A DNA stretch of 64,000 bases from Akkermansiaceae bacterium (GCA_029253285.1 JAQWZU010000106.1:16758-80757); one strand, 5' to 3'. Counted from the first letter of the stretch, positions 1 to 11,137 are shown. The notes: generated by a model from the sequence alone, not told the origin. Made by a program: numbers and translations.

Positions 1-1553
1 AGTGTTCCATTGGCATTATTCTGCACACTTGGTCCTTTGAACCAAAAAGCGACCGTCCGGGCATCCGACCCTCCAATGCCATTGTAGCCCAAGACATCGA
101 CCCAACTATTCGCACCATTGAAGACAATCGATGCCGTCGATCCCCCGGGCACCGGTGCCGGATCAGAAGTATCAAATGTTGGCGTCCCCACAAAGGTCCC
201 CACAAAGCCAGTCTCACTCTCTGCAATTAAACTTGTCCCCCCGATTTCACCCGGAGCCTCTCCGACCTTCCAGTGAGCAATCAAACTCGGATCCTCCAGA
301 ATTAACACGGAAACACTTACCTGGCTTGTCACATCACCTTGGGAGTTCGACGCAGTGAGGGTATAGGTCGAATTCGCATTTACCGTGACAACGACACTTC
401 CAGCCATCGCATCGACCGCTCCGACGCCGTTATCAATCTCGGCCGAGATGCCGTTCGTCACTTCCCAGGAGAGAGTCACCTCCCCACCTACTCGAACCTT
501 TGAAACATTTGAGGTGAAGCTTTCCACCACTGCCGGCTCGTCGACCACGACGATCACTTCGAGCGATTCCGTTCCCACCGGACCGGTTCCAGACAAAGTA
601 TAAGTCGTCGTTACGGTTGGGGAAACGGAAATCCCACCAAGACAGTCTACCGTCTGAGGCAGAACATCAATCGGCCCTGAACCATCATCAAGAGTCAGCA
701 AAGTCAGAGCCGGAGACACCGACCAACTCAGATCGGCACTCATACCAGAATCCACATAAGTTACCGCGCTCGTAAAGTTCACCAAGGTGTCCGTATCAAC
801 AAGATACTCCTTGTAGTGGGTCCCCACCGCCGAATCAGCAATGTCACCGTCACCATTTAGGTCATCAAGACGCTTGTCATAAATCGCAATCTCATCGACG
901 AGCCCATTGAAAAGCTGTGTGGTAACAACTTTGTTTGCTCCAATGACCCAATTCCCGTTTGCCGCTTCCGGAATATTACTACTGGTTCCAGCTGCTTCTC
1001 CATTGATGTAAAAACGAAACGTTGGATCAGCTCCTCCGGCGGCACTTTGATCGTAGGTCAATATGACATGATCAAATCCATCTTCCGCGGCCATAACCCC
1101 CGAATTTGTAGTCGCTCCACCCAAGAAAGTCGTAAAAAAGCGACCGGCGTTTACAACCAAATTACTGCGACCCGGCCCCAAAGTCCCATCCTGGTTGGCC
1201 AAGATCACCATGTCCCCGGCGCCAACATCTGCGCGAACGACCGCTTCAATTGTAAAATCTCCCACTGTTGGGTCCAACAGGAGCGGAGTCACTATCGCGC
1301 CATCACCATTAAAGAGCGCTCCCGATCCAATCGCCGCAGGCTCGCCCAAAACCGTCGTGCCAGCAGGAATTGTATAGTCAATATCGAGGCCATTCCCGCT
1401 GGAGTCAGCTAAGGTAGTCGCGCCGGGCGCTTCTTCAAATCGATAGTAAGCCAAGGGGCTATCCGCTACAATGACTCCAGGAAGATCAGCGAAAGCCGAT
1501 GGCATCGCCGCGAGGCTCACTAGTTTTATTGTGAAGAGTATCTGCTTGTTCAT
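1..1553 (-). CDS. Secreted LamG-domain protein, C-terminus beyond window edge
   Basis: This frame is open from an ATG at 1553 to the left edge and is missing from the ORF track because its stop lies outside. It begins with a signal peptide (MNKQILFTIKLVSLAAMPSAFA), followed by a LamG/concanavalin-like domain (SPLAYYRFEEAPG, then IEAVVRADVGAG and FNGLVDEIAIYDKRL), two Ig-like/PKD-like stretches (LSWSVSPALTLLTL; LSWEVTNGISAEI) and the start of a second LamG unit (LIAHWKVGEAPGEIGG) that runs off the edge. It starts 19 bp downstream of the CotH gene on the same strand. LamG proteins usually bind glycans or surface proteins. The ligand is unknown and the C-terminal sorting region cannot be seen. 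Confidence 0.85.
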   Translation of the reverse strand, partial: MNKQILFTIKLVSLAAMPSAFADLPGVIVADSPLAYYRFEEAPGATTLADSSGNGLDIDYTIPAGTTVLGEPAAIGSGALFNGDGAIVTPLLLDPTVGDFTIEAVVRADVGAGDMVILANQDGTLGPGRSNLVVNAGRFFTTFLGGATTNSGVMAAEDGFDHVILTYDQSAAGGADPTFRFYINGEAAGTSSNIPEAANGNWVIGANKVVTTQLFNGLVDEIAIYDKRLDDLNGDGDIADSAVGTHYKEYLVDTDTLVNFTSAVTYVDSGMSADLSWSVSPALTLLTLDDGSGPIDVLPQTVDCLGGISVSPTVTTTYTLSGTGPVGTESLEVIVVVDEPAVVESFTSNVSKVRVGGEVTLSWEVTNGISAEIDNGVGAVDAMAGSVVVTVNANSTYTLTASNSQGDVTSQVSVSVLILEDPSLIAHWKVGEAPGEIGGTSLIAESETGFVGTFVGTPTFDTSDPAPVPGGSTASIVFNGANSWVDVLGYNGIGGSDARTVAFWFKGPSVQNNANGT

Positions 1554-1572
1554 GTTGTGTTGGGGTTTGCGT

Positions 1573-4500
1573 TTATGGATTTTGGATCACCCGGATCCGC
1601 AAGAATTGCTGGTCTCGTGCCGAAACTACAAAGGGACTTTCGAAAATAACATCTTCGGTGCCATCGGCATTCGAAGTCGCCTCGGTGAGTGAAGCCTGCG
1701 TCGACCAATCAACAAGATCTGATGACACATCCACCGTCACCGTGATGTCCGGAGTCTTCTCTAGGCGTGAGAAATTTAAAGTCACCGACTCACCGTCGAT
1801 TTCTACGCTAACATCGCCGTTACCACCCTGTTTTTTCGGATCAACCCCGAAGGCATACTTCATCAAGTTGCTCACTCCATCTCCGCTGGCATCGGCCAAT
1901 GGACCGCTCACTGCAGGATCAGCCAACTCAGCCTCCGAGAAATACCCCCGACTCCAACTAGCGTAGGCATTGCTATGCGGAAGCGGATTAGCTACTCCGG
2001 GAGATCCTCCGGCCTCACTACTGAGAGCCCAGCTAAATTGATCATCCCACGACGACCAATCAGCATTTTCATTGAGGACGTCGAGGCTATACCCTCCACT
2101 ACGCGCCGGAGAAAACCAATCGCCTTCATAGTCGAACGACAGAATGTTCTCTCCATTGGCATCGCGCAGCGTCAATTGCTCGCCTCCATTGTTGAGTGCT
2201 CCCGTATAGGTCCCAACAATCTTCAACCCCGGGAAATTCCCCGGATTGGCTACGATCAAACCATACTCTCCCGGAGCCAAGGAACCGCTCAGACTCGCTT
2301 CCACGCCATCCGTGAATTGCACCCCAGTCAGATCAAGCGGATTCGGCCCAATGTTACGCACTTCAATAAACTCGAATTCCTTTCCGCCGGTAGGCGAAAA
2401 ATGCAATTCCGTAATCCGCAAATATTGCTGGGCCAGTGAGGAATTGTCAGGCGTTGTCACCACGGCAATCAACATCCCGTCGGCGTCATGTAAGGAAATC
2501 GTCTCACCTCGGGTTGAGATTTGACCATCATAATCCCCTTCGACATTCAAACCCTCGCCACCACTTGGACTGCTAAACCGTGTCCGGAAAGCCGTGACTG
2601 CAGGGCTGACATAGAGACTTCCGTTCGACTCAATAATCGTTCCCGGGAGAAACGTGAAATCAACTCCACCCGACAAAGTCCACCCGCTCATATCAACCGA
2701 CTCACTCCCGGAGTTTTTCAACTCAAGAAATTCTTCTGCCTGATTTCCGGAGGAGGGTGAATTCTCAAAATCGTCAAACGCAATCGACGGAACAAACATC
2801 AACGGGCCAGGCAGAAGCGCCGAGCTGGTTTGCGGAGTTGGATAAGTCCCGACATTTGCCGCAAGATGCGTCACCGAGAGGTGAGTCCTTCGAGGAATCA
2901 GATAATCGTTCTTTAGAACTCCTAATGCTTGGGCCAAAGTTTGCTGCTGCCCGAATTGACCCCATTTATTCTTATCAAGCACGGCATCATTCCCGAGAGC
3001 GACCTCCATGAGATCAATGCTGTCATCGATCTCACTTCCCAATAAAACTTCATCGACCAAGGTCTGCAAGCGACGTCGGAACATGTCCTTGAAGCGATCA
3101 TTCTCGAGCAGCTTATCGATCAACTTACTCCAACTCCGATTCCCCGGCAGCTCCTGAATCCCCACAAAAGGATGACTTGGCGAAATAGGGGCGTTGGCAT
3201 TTCGCCCACCCAAGACGTAATCCTCCGTGGCCCAAATCCCATCGTGTGCAATCGAGTCATTGGTCATGTAGTGACTTCCAAATGTCAGATCCACATCCCA
3301 GGGCATTTGAGTCCACTCACCACTTCCATCGCTGTCACGGTAGAGGTAGTAGTTCTTCCTCATGTTGTCGTTGTTCTGCGTGAGAACAGTCGCTGCGAGG
3401 TAATTGAGTTGTCGTGGAATATCGACGTTGTCGAAAATGAAATTCTCCAACGCGGTGCCGCTTTGATTGATACCATTCACAAAGGCCACAAGATCGGCAT
3501 TCGATTCATAGGTGCGGTTCTTCTTCTCCACCCCGCTGGTCCCGCTGGTTCCGCCATTAAACAACTTGTAGAGCGCGCCATCGTCATCGATCCCCTTTTC
3601 ACGTCGAAGCAGCCGCTTGTCCACCTGCTCGGTAAAGGCTGCCACGCTATAAAAGGCCCCATTCTGCTGCACCCTCATCAGAAAACACACCGAACCCGGA
3701 GAACCGGCGAGATCGTATAAATCGTAGCTCAGCGGCTGGCGTACGTAGGCTTTATCAGTCCAGGTCGTGTTGAGATTAAACTCCTCAACTCGAACCGAAT
3801 TCGGATCTTCATCCACCCGACAATGGTGCCCTGTGTTAAAGTCCACCTTGTAGCTCTTCTTCGAGAGCCCCGCAGAGGAAGCTCCCCGAATCCGACAATA
3901 GACATTATCATAAAACTCTCCCAGATAGAGCACCGACGCCCGGGTCCCAGTGCGGTTATTGGCTCCCGAGGGATTCTGAATGAACCATTCCAGGACCGGA
4001 AGATTGGAATTCACCACCGGATTAATCGCGGCTGTTCCATAATACTCAGGCGAGTTCAGCGGATCATGATAGAGCGGATTTTTGGAAGTCAGGCCACCCG
4101 CGTCACTCGACTCAACACGCCAGCGAACCATCTCGCCATCCTGCAATCCCGCCAAGGGAATGTTCGCGGAATAAATACCATCCCCTGTCACGTCATCCGG
4201 AGCCACTCCATCATCCAACATTTCCAGCGAGCTCTCCGCATCAAATTCCTGACGATAGAAAAGCTCTACGCGATCCACCGCATCCTGACTCGCTGTTACT
4301 GAAGCCGTCACTTTTAAGAGCGACTGACCGGCAAGATCCGGGCGGGTGGGATTTTCGGTAAGATCACGAATCACCGGACCCAAGTCTTCGACGCCGCTGG
4401 CATTCGGAGCATTCGGAGTCGGCGGCGTCATGTAAACCAACGCCGAGCCGGCGGCCGGGCTAGTCTGCGCCGACAACTCGCAGTCGAAAAGAAAATCAGA

Positions 4501-5475
4501 ATTCCCCGCGCTTCGGTTCATGCCATGAACCGCGAGAATATTGGTTCCCGCTACAAGGTTTACTTGCGCCAAATTGATCGGAAAAGATTCCAGCGCGATT
4601 GCCAACGTATCACTGTGCGAGCTATTCGCCGCCGCATTGTAATCCCACACGCCGTCCACCGGCGGGTTGGCGGAAGCAAGAAGCGGACTGCCATTAATCG
4701 ATATTCCAAAACCATCGTCGTAGCGGGTCCTAAACAGGAGAGTCGAAACCTCCGAGGGATCATCGATTTGAAATGGCACGCGAATATAGACCGTGGAATT
4801 CACGCCATCCATCTCACCCTGAATATCGCCATCCAACCCGAAGAAAGAATCATATGGATCAGTCCCCGCTAGATCGGCATACCCTATACCCATTTCCGCC
4901 GAATTCCACCCGATGTCGTCAAAGGCGATTTCATTGTAAGGATCGGCCTCACCAAGATCTAACGAGGTATCGGTGGGCACGTAATACTTCAGCGGCGAAT
5001 CCGCTCCGACCAATGCCACCGTCGATCCACCCGGACTTCCCTCACCATAGGATACATCAGGATACTGCTGGGGATACTCCGGAGAAAACGAGGACTCGAT
5101 GGTCACTCCGTCGGGACGAACCAATCCCAGATACTCACCCGAAGCAGAAAGTTTGAAGTCAGTGTGCAATTCACCAACCGGATCGCTCCGGTCTTTTCCC
5201 GAGGCAAAGATCAACAATTCGTCGCCTGGAGACAAAGTGACATTAGGAATTTCCCATCGATTCGTCGAAGTGGCGCTATCGGTGAGAAGCCAGCCGTCGA
5301 GATTCACCGGAGAGCCAGAGACATTGGTCAACTCGATCCAGTCGGAGTTTTGTCCATCTTCATCAGTGATGCCGGAAATGTTGGAGGCTAGGAATTCACT
5401 GATGACAACATCGGCTGCAGTGAGCCGGGCAACACCCAGAACACAAATAGAGAGAGTTAGAAAAATACGAAACAT
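1573..5475 (-). CDS. Secreted CotH-like protein with lamin-tail domains
   Basis: I place the start at the ATG at 5475 rather than 5526, because it directly precedes a signal peptide (MFRIFLTLSICVLGVARLTAA), giving about 1300 aa. A lamin-tail domain follows (DVVISEFLASN...DWIELTN), then a beta-rich region and a CotH-type domain near residues 480-840 with KKSYKVDF and WDVDLTFGSHY, which match the Lys and Asp positions of the CotH atypical kinase fold. Two more lamin-tail-like units occur after about residue 910 (FLELKNSGSESVDMSGW; FIEVRNIGPNPLDLTG). The last 80 residues form a beta-rich module that resembles the end of the protein at 61820-64000. The role is probably extracellular; a kinase activity or spore-coat function is not implied here. 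Confidence 0.85.
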   Translation of the reverse strand: MFRIFLTLSICVLGVARLTAADVVISEFLASNISGITDEDGQNSDWIELTNVSGSPVNLDGWLLTDSATSTNRWEIPNVTLSPGDELLIFASGKDRSDPVGELHTDFKLSASGEYLGLVRPDGVTIESSFSPEYPQQYPDVSYGEGSPGGSTVALVGADSPLKYYVPTDTSLDLGEADPYNEIAFDDIGWNSAEMGIGYADLAGTDPYDSFFGLDGDIQGEMDGVNSTVYIRVPFQIDDPSEVSTLLFRTRYDDGFGISINGSPLLASANPPVDGVWDYNAAANSSHSDTLAIALESFPINLAQVNLVAGTNILAVHGMNRSAGNSDFLFDCELSAQTSPAAGSALVYMTPPTPNAPNASGVEDLGPVIRDLTENPTRPDLAGQSLLKVTASVTASQDAVDRVELFYRQEFDAESSLEMLDDGVAPDDVTGDGIYSANIPLAGLQDGEMVRWRVESSDAGGLTSKNPLYHDPLNSPEYYGTAAINPVVNSNLPVLEWFIQNPSGANNRTGTRASVLYLGEFYDNVYCRIRGASSAGLSKKSYKVDFNTGHHCRVDEDPNSVRVEEFNLNTTWTDKAYVRQPLSYDLYDLAGSPGSVCFLMRVQQNGAFYSVAAFTEQVDKRLLRREKGIDDDGALYKLFNGGTSGTSGVEKKNRTYESNADLVAFVNGINQSGTALENFIFDNVDIPRQLNYLAATVLTQNNDNMRKNYYLYRDSDGSGEWTQMPWDVDLTFGSHYMTNDSIAHDGIWATEDYVLGGRNANAPISPSHPFVGIQELPGNRSWSKLIDKLLENDRFKDMFRRRLQTLVDEVLLGSEIDDSIDLMEVALGNDAVLDKNKWGQFGQQQTLAQALGVLKNDYLIPRRTHLSVTHLAANVGTYPTPQTSSALLPGPLMFVPSIAFDDFENSPSSGNQAEEFLELKNSGSESVDMSGWTLSGGVDFTFLPGTIIESNGSLYVSPAVTAFRTRFSSPSGGEGLNVEGDYDGQISTRGETISLHDADGMLIAVVTTPDNSSLAQQYLRITELHFSPTGGKEFEFIEVRNIGPNPLDLTGVQFTDGVEASLSGSLAPGEYGLIVANPGNFPGLKIVGTYTGALNNGGEQLTLRDANGENILSFDYEGDWFSPARSGGYSLDVLNENADWSSWDDQFSWALSSEAGGSPGVANPLPHSNAYASWSRGYFSEAELADPAVSGPLADASGDGVSNLMKYAFGVDPKKQGGNGDVSVEIDGESVTLNFSRLEKTPDITVTVDVSSDLVDWSTQASLTEATSNADGTEDVIFESPFVVSARDQQFLRIRVIQNP

Positions 5476-5575
5476 AGAGGAAAACCAGCAATCGTCAGTG
5501 CCTGAGTCTAAATCCCCGATTCCCAATCAAAAAGAAGAAACACTCCTCCTCTGTCACACATTAGCCCCGGGCCAA

Positions 5576-6538
5576 CTATTTCCCGGCCTTTTTGAGAACA
5601 TCTGCGATCAGCACAGCCTTCCCATTTTGACGCTTGCTCTCGTCGGCAGCCTCCATGAAGGCGAAGAGTTCGATGGTTTCCCCGGCGGAGACGGGCGGCT
5701 TTCTGGTTTTGAAAAACTTGACCACTTCGGCAACGAGAGGCTGATAGCCGTCAAAAGATCCGACCTTGGCCTCGCCTTTTTCGCCTTTGGCAATTCCCGA
5801 GTATCCCTTCCCTTCCAAAAAGATTCCGGTGCGATTTCCCTTCCAGATTCCCGTCACCACAATTTTCCCTTCTTCGGTCGTGCTTCGAACGACCGATTCG
5901 CAGCCTCTCCCCATCACGGTGAAGAGAGCCTCACAACCATGTACGCCATACCAAAATAAATCCGGATGATGTTTCTCGATACTTGCCGGACTGGTGGTTC
6001 GTGCAACTTCCACTTTCCCGATCGAACCATTCCTCACGGCTTGGGTCGCTTTTCCGTATCGCAGTGACGATGACGAAAAAACTGGAACCTTTGCTTCTTC
6101 AGCTAAACGAAAAATCTCCAGAACATCCTTCAAGGAACCAGCCATCGGCTTGTCGAGATAGAGAATCTTCCCAGCCGCGATGACCTTCCGGGCCTGTTCC
6201 AAATGAGGACGCCCATCGACCGACTCGATCATGACCGCTTCGACTTTGGTGCACAGTTCCTCGATGGTATCGCAGATCTCCACGCCATACTTTTCCTGAA
6301 GCGTCTTGGTGTATCCATCGACCCGCGAGGCACTCGATTCGATATCGGGACTCCCACCTTTAAAAGCCGCGATCACCTTCGCTCCTGACACGTGCCCTTT
6401 CGCCTTGGGATTATTAATCGTCTCCGTGAATGCCACCACATGTGAAGTATCGAGACCAATCATTCCAATCCGGATGACTTCCGCTTTCGCCGAAATAACC
6501 ATCCCCAAACACGCCAAAAACTTTCCAATTCGTTTCAT
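5576..6538 (-). CDS. Exported Gfo/Idh/MocA-family protein
   Basis: A 320-aa protein with an N-terminal signal peptide (basic KR, hydrophobic FLACLGMVIS, AKA-E cleavage site). The Rossmann start reads IRIGMIGLDTSHV and lacks the usual GxGxxG. The YLDKPMAGSL stretch corresponds to the EKP signature of Gfo/Idh/MocA enzymes, and FWYGVHGCEALF carries the expected catalytic-region His. Family members use NAD(P) on sugars, inositols or related polyols. The nucleotide loop is degenerate and the signal peptide suggests export, where free NAD(P) is not expected, so the protein may carry a bound cofactor or be a non-catalytic binder. One nucleotide separates it from the NRAMP-like gene upstream, so the two are almost certainly cotranscribed. 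Confidence 0.8.
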   Translation of the reverse strand: MKRIGKFLACLGMVISAKAEVIRIGMIGLDTSHVVAFTETINNPKAKGHVSGAKVIAAFKGGSPDIESSASRVDGYTKTLQEKYGVEICDTIEELCTKVEAVMIESVDGRPHLEQARKVIAAGKILYLDKPMAGSLKDVLEIFRLAEEAKVPVFSSSSLRYGKATQAVRNGSIGKVEVARTTSPASIEKHHPDLFWYGVHGCEALFTVMGRGCESVVRSTTEEGKIVVTGIWKGNRTGIFLEGKGYSGIAKGEKGEAKVGSFDGYQPLVAEVVKFFKTRKPPVSAGETIELFAFMEAADESKRQNGKAVLIADVLKKAGK

Positions 6539-6539
6539 C

Positions 6540-7790
6540 TTATAATCCTAGTTTGTCTAACACTGCAATGGTCGTGCGGATAGCCAACGCCACCGCGACA
6601 ACAAATCCCGCCCATCCTAAATTAATAATCCAGGTAGGAACCTTTCGCTCCCCTATCAAATCAGGTCGTGTTCCGAGGTAAAGTAAAGCCGCAGCCAAAG
6701 CCGGTATCCCCAAAACCGTGAGCGCCTGCGCAAAAGTAATCAAATTCACCGTGCTCTTCGCATCACTCAAATTCAACAAAGCGACCACCAGTCCGCTGAG
6801 TAATGCCGCAGTGGTCAGACCCAAAGTCCATCCTTCCCCGAGCCGCGATCCCTTCCCTAGCGAGTCGGACAAGACCGTTCCACCGACGAGGGCATTCACC
6901 AAAAAGGAACTGAAGGCTCCCGCAAAAATCCCCATACAAAAAACCATCTTGGCCCACGGACCAAACAGAGGCTGTAGCTGCATCGCCACATCCCCTACTC
7001 CACTGAGCACGACCGGTTCGGGACGACCGTAAAACACCCGCGCCGCTGTCATCAAAATGATCGTCGAAAGAATCCCCACCACGCTGATACTGACGACCGA
7101 GTCTACCTGACCTCGTTTCGCGTCGAGGAGTTTCCATCCCTTTTCTTTCACGAGGTAGGCTTGGTAAAAGGCCCCTCCCACCGAAAAAGTCGTCGCCATC
7201 AAGCCCATTAAAACAAGGATCTCTGGAGCCTTCCCGGATTTCACCGGCACATAACCTCGAGGGGAGAAATAAATAACGAGGAAGTTAATTAAGAAAGCCA
7301 CTACCATCAATCCGATGAGGAACTTCATCAAGGTCTCAATCGAGCGGTAGAGATGCCTCTTCCAGTAGAGGCAAAAAATCACCAGAGCATTGAACGAGAT
7401 CAAGATGATCGCGGGAGTTGCACCCGACATCAGAGAATAATCTTCCGTCTCAAACAAAGGCGCGAGCCCCGAAACAATCGCAACATTGTTGGAATATTGA
7501 AAAATTGCCACGAGCCCAAAGAGAATCACCCCCACAATCACCGCAACGGGCCGCCCCAAGCGACGCGCAAGTTGATCACAAGGACTGTCCTGATAAATCA
7601 CCCCGATCCGCCCTGCCAAGGCGACCATCGCAATCATTAACACCACCGCGAGCACGATGGCCGCAATCCCGATATATCCATACTGCGCTCCCGCTTTCGA
7701 ACTCGTCAGAATACTCCCGGGCCCCAGAACAATCGCCGCGACAATGATGGCCGGACCGAAGGAGCTGAAGAGTTGTTTGAGCCGATTCAT
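6540..7790 (-). CDS. NRAMP-superfamily transporter with altered metal-site motifs
   Basis: A 416-aa integral membrane protein with about 11 hydrophobic segments. The N-terminal stretch GPAIIVAAIVLGPGSILTSS followed by KAGAQYGY aligns with the NRAMP/MntH TM1 region, where the family has DPGN followed by AGAQFGY. Here DPGN is GPGS (residues 23-26). In the presumed TM6, around residues 200-215, the canonical MPH is replaced by sequence within TTFSVGGAFYQAYLV. The metal-coordinating Asp, Asn and Met are therefore all absent, and Mn/Fe transport is doubtful. Its stop abuts one oxidoreductase gene and its start directly follows the stop of the other, giving a three-gene unit. A role in importing the substrate of those enzymes is inference only. 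Confidence 0.8.
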   Translation of the reverse strand: MNRLKQLFSSFGPAIIVAAIVLGPGSILTSSKAGAQYGYIGIAAIVLAVVLMIAMVALAGRIGVIYQDSPCDQLARRLGRPVAVIVGVILFGLVAIFQYSNNVAIVSGLAPLFETEDYSLMSGATPAIILISFNALVIFCLYWKRHLYRSIETLMKFLIGLMVVAFLINFLVIYFSPRGYVPVKSGKAPEILVLMGLMATTFSVGGAFYQAYLVKEKGWKLLDAKRGQVDSVVSISVVGILSTIILMTAARVFYGRPEPVVLSGVGDVAMQLQPLFGPWAKMVFCMGIFAGAFSSFLVNALVGGTVLSDSLGKGSRLGEGWTLGLTTAALLSGLVVALLNLSDAKSTVNLITFAQALTVLGIPALAAALLYLGTRPDLIGERKVPTWIINLGWAGFVVAVALAIRTTIAVLDKLGL

Positions 7791-8924
7791 TTAGGAAGTC
7801 TGATTAAAGTGTGTTCGGGCAAGCTCCCGATCTAGAGGAAGCTCAACCGGCTGACCTTTGGCCACCGAAAGCAAAATCGCCCAGCCCAATTCCGCGGTAG
7901 AGGCTGAATTCACAAAACTCAGAAACGACTGCTCACCCTTGCGCACGCAATCGATGAAGTGCGCCACACAGGAACCAGTCTGATGCTCCATGACATCTCC
8001 GCTATCAGGAGTCGTCGTCTCGTCGCCCCAGAAATGATCCGGCGAACGTCCGTCATCGAGCGGGTAAACCCACTCCTTGCTCGTCTCGCTCTCGGACCAG
8101 TAGCGCACCTTGTGCGAACGCTCGAGATAGCTGTCAAAAATGAAGCCGCCCTTCGTCCCATGAATGTTATGATAGGCGTCGTAGCCATTGGCTTGATCGA
8201 CATTCCCAAAACAAAGCCCGGTGGCACCGTTGCTGAAAGTTACGTGGATATTGTAAATCACATCCGCCTCAAAAGCGCGCGTTTGCTCTCCGCTGGCGGA
8301 GGCGTAAACCTGCACTGGCGTCGCGCCTTGGGCCGCCATGATATTCAGCATCACACTGAGAGCGTGGATGATTCCCATTCCTATGGCATCGCCCATGATC
8401 TCACGGCTCAGCTTCCACACTTTGTCTTCCGCAATGTTAATCGGGTGCCGGTAGTTCACCTGCAGCTGCGTGATCGTTCCGAAGGCGTCGCGGCTCACCA
8501 TCTCTTGCAAGCGATGCTCCATCGAATCGAAATTCATGAGGTAGTTGACGTAAGTGATCAACTCGGGATGCGCCCGGGCCAACTCAAGTTGATTTTCGAA
8601 ATCAGCAAAGGTCGTCGAGCAAGGCTTCTCACAAAAGACATGCTTTCCCGCTTCCAAAGCAGCGATCGATTGCGGACCGTGCGAACTATTCGGGCTGCAT
8701 AGAAAAACGCCATCGATTTCCGGATTCGCCAGCATCGCCGCGTAATCCTCATAAAATGCCGATTCCGGCAACCCGATCTTCGCCAGCGATTCGACACCGT
8801 TCCCCCGAGAACGCTGATGCAAAGCCACTACCTCCGCCTCCGGGTGCTCCGTCAACCGCTGCATCAAGGTGGATCCCATCCACCCTGCTCCGACAAATCC
8901 AATTCGAGTAAGCCCGCTGCTCAT
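7791..8924 (-). CDS. Cytoplasmic Gfo/Idh/MocA-family oxidoreductase
   Basis: The start is taken at the ATG at 8924 (MSSGLTRIGFVGAGWMG), since the track's extra N-terminal 18 residues precede the Rossmann fold and look non-coding. This gives 377 aa. It has an intact dinucleotide motif GFVGAGWMG and the family signature FCEKPCSTT near residue 95, followed by the C-terminal alpha/beta domain typical of the family (TQLQVNYRHP, then GMGIIHALSVMLN). No signal peptide is present. It is the first gene of a three-gene unit; its stop codon lies immediately before the transporter's ATG. The substrate is probably a sugar or cyclitol derivative, and cannot be specified. Confidence 0.85.
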   Translation of the reverse strand: MSSGLTRIGFVGAGWMGSTLMQRLTEHPEAEVVALHQRSRGNGVESLAKIGLPESAFYEDYAAMLANPEIDGVFLCSPNSSHGPQSIAALEAGKHVFCEKPCSTTFADFENQLELARAHPELITYVNYLMNFDSMEHRLQEMVSRDAFGTITQLQVNYRHPINIAEDKVWKLSREIMGDAIGMGIIHALSVMLNIMAAQGATPVQVYASASGEQTRAFEADVIYNIHVTFSNGATGLCFGNVDQANGYDAYHNIHGTKGGFIFDSYLERSHKVRYWSESETSKEWVYPLDDGRSPDHFWGDETTTPDSGDVMEHQTGSCVAHFIDCVRKGEQSFLSFVNSASTAELGWAILLSVAKGQPVELPLDRELARTHFNQTS

Positions 8925-9084
8925 GAGCGGGGCATTCTGAACGAGCGGCCCCCAACGAAAAGAAAACAAATCCTCCAAATTTTGAGCCCAGAACGGAACC
9001 TCCCAGAAAATCCACGGTAATTACTAAAAACCATGAAGAAAAAAGCTCTCTTCTACCTTTTCAATTGGCTTCTGAATTTCTCCC

Positions 9085-9119
9085 AAAAAAAAAGCCGGAC
9101 GGTTTCCCGTCCGGCTTTT
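9085..9119 (-). terminator. Intrinsic terminator after groEL
   Basis: A perfect 10-bp stem (AGCCGGACGG/CCGTCCGGCT) with a 4-nt loop is followed, read on the minus strand, by a run of nine T residues. It lies about 25 bp beyond the groEL stop and ends the aat-dnaK-groES-groEL strand run before the oxidoreductase unit. Confidence 0.9.
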
Positions 9120-9142
9120 GAAGGTTGTTTGGAAGCAACGAC

Positions 9143-10810
<1,668 letters not shown>

Positions 10811-11104
10811 TTAGTCAGTGAGGACACCGAGGATGTCAGCCTGAGAGAGAATTAGGAGGTCTTCGCCGTCAACTTTGACGTCGGTGCCACCGTATTTTGA
10901 GATAAGAACCTTGTCGCCGACAGCAACGTCAAAGACGATGTCTTTTCCGTTTTCGTCAGTTCCACCGGTGCCGAGTCCGGTGACTTCAGCTTCCTGAGGT
11001 TTTTCCTGAGCAGAGTCAGGAAGGACGATGCCTCCTGCGCTTACTGCTTCTGCTTCGAGCCGCTTCACGAGGACGCGGTTTCCGAGTGGTTTAATACTAG
11101 CCAT
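10811..11104 (-). CDS. groES: Co-chaperonin GroES (Cpn10)
   Basis: A 97-aa protein of normal family length. It has the N-terminal strand IKPLGNRVLVKRLEAEAVSAGGIVLPDSA, which contains the mobile loop, and the later GDKVLISKYGGTDVKVDGEDLLIL stretch of Cpn10. It caps the GroEL ring. It lies 59 bp downstream of dnaK and 36 bp upstream of groEL on the same strand. Its leader is A/C-rich (AAGAAAAACAAAAAACA then ATG) without a Shine-Dalgarno. A GC-rich hairpin sits between dnaK and this gene. Confidence 0.97.
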   Translation of the reverse strand: MASIKPLGNRVLVKRLEAEAVSAGGIVLPDSAQEKPQEAEVTGLGTGGTDENGKDIVFDVAVGDKVLISKYGGTDVKVDGEDLLILSQADILGVLTD

Positions 11105-11137
11105 TGTTTTTTGTTTTTCTTGTTTGTGGTTGGTTTT

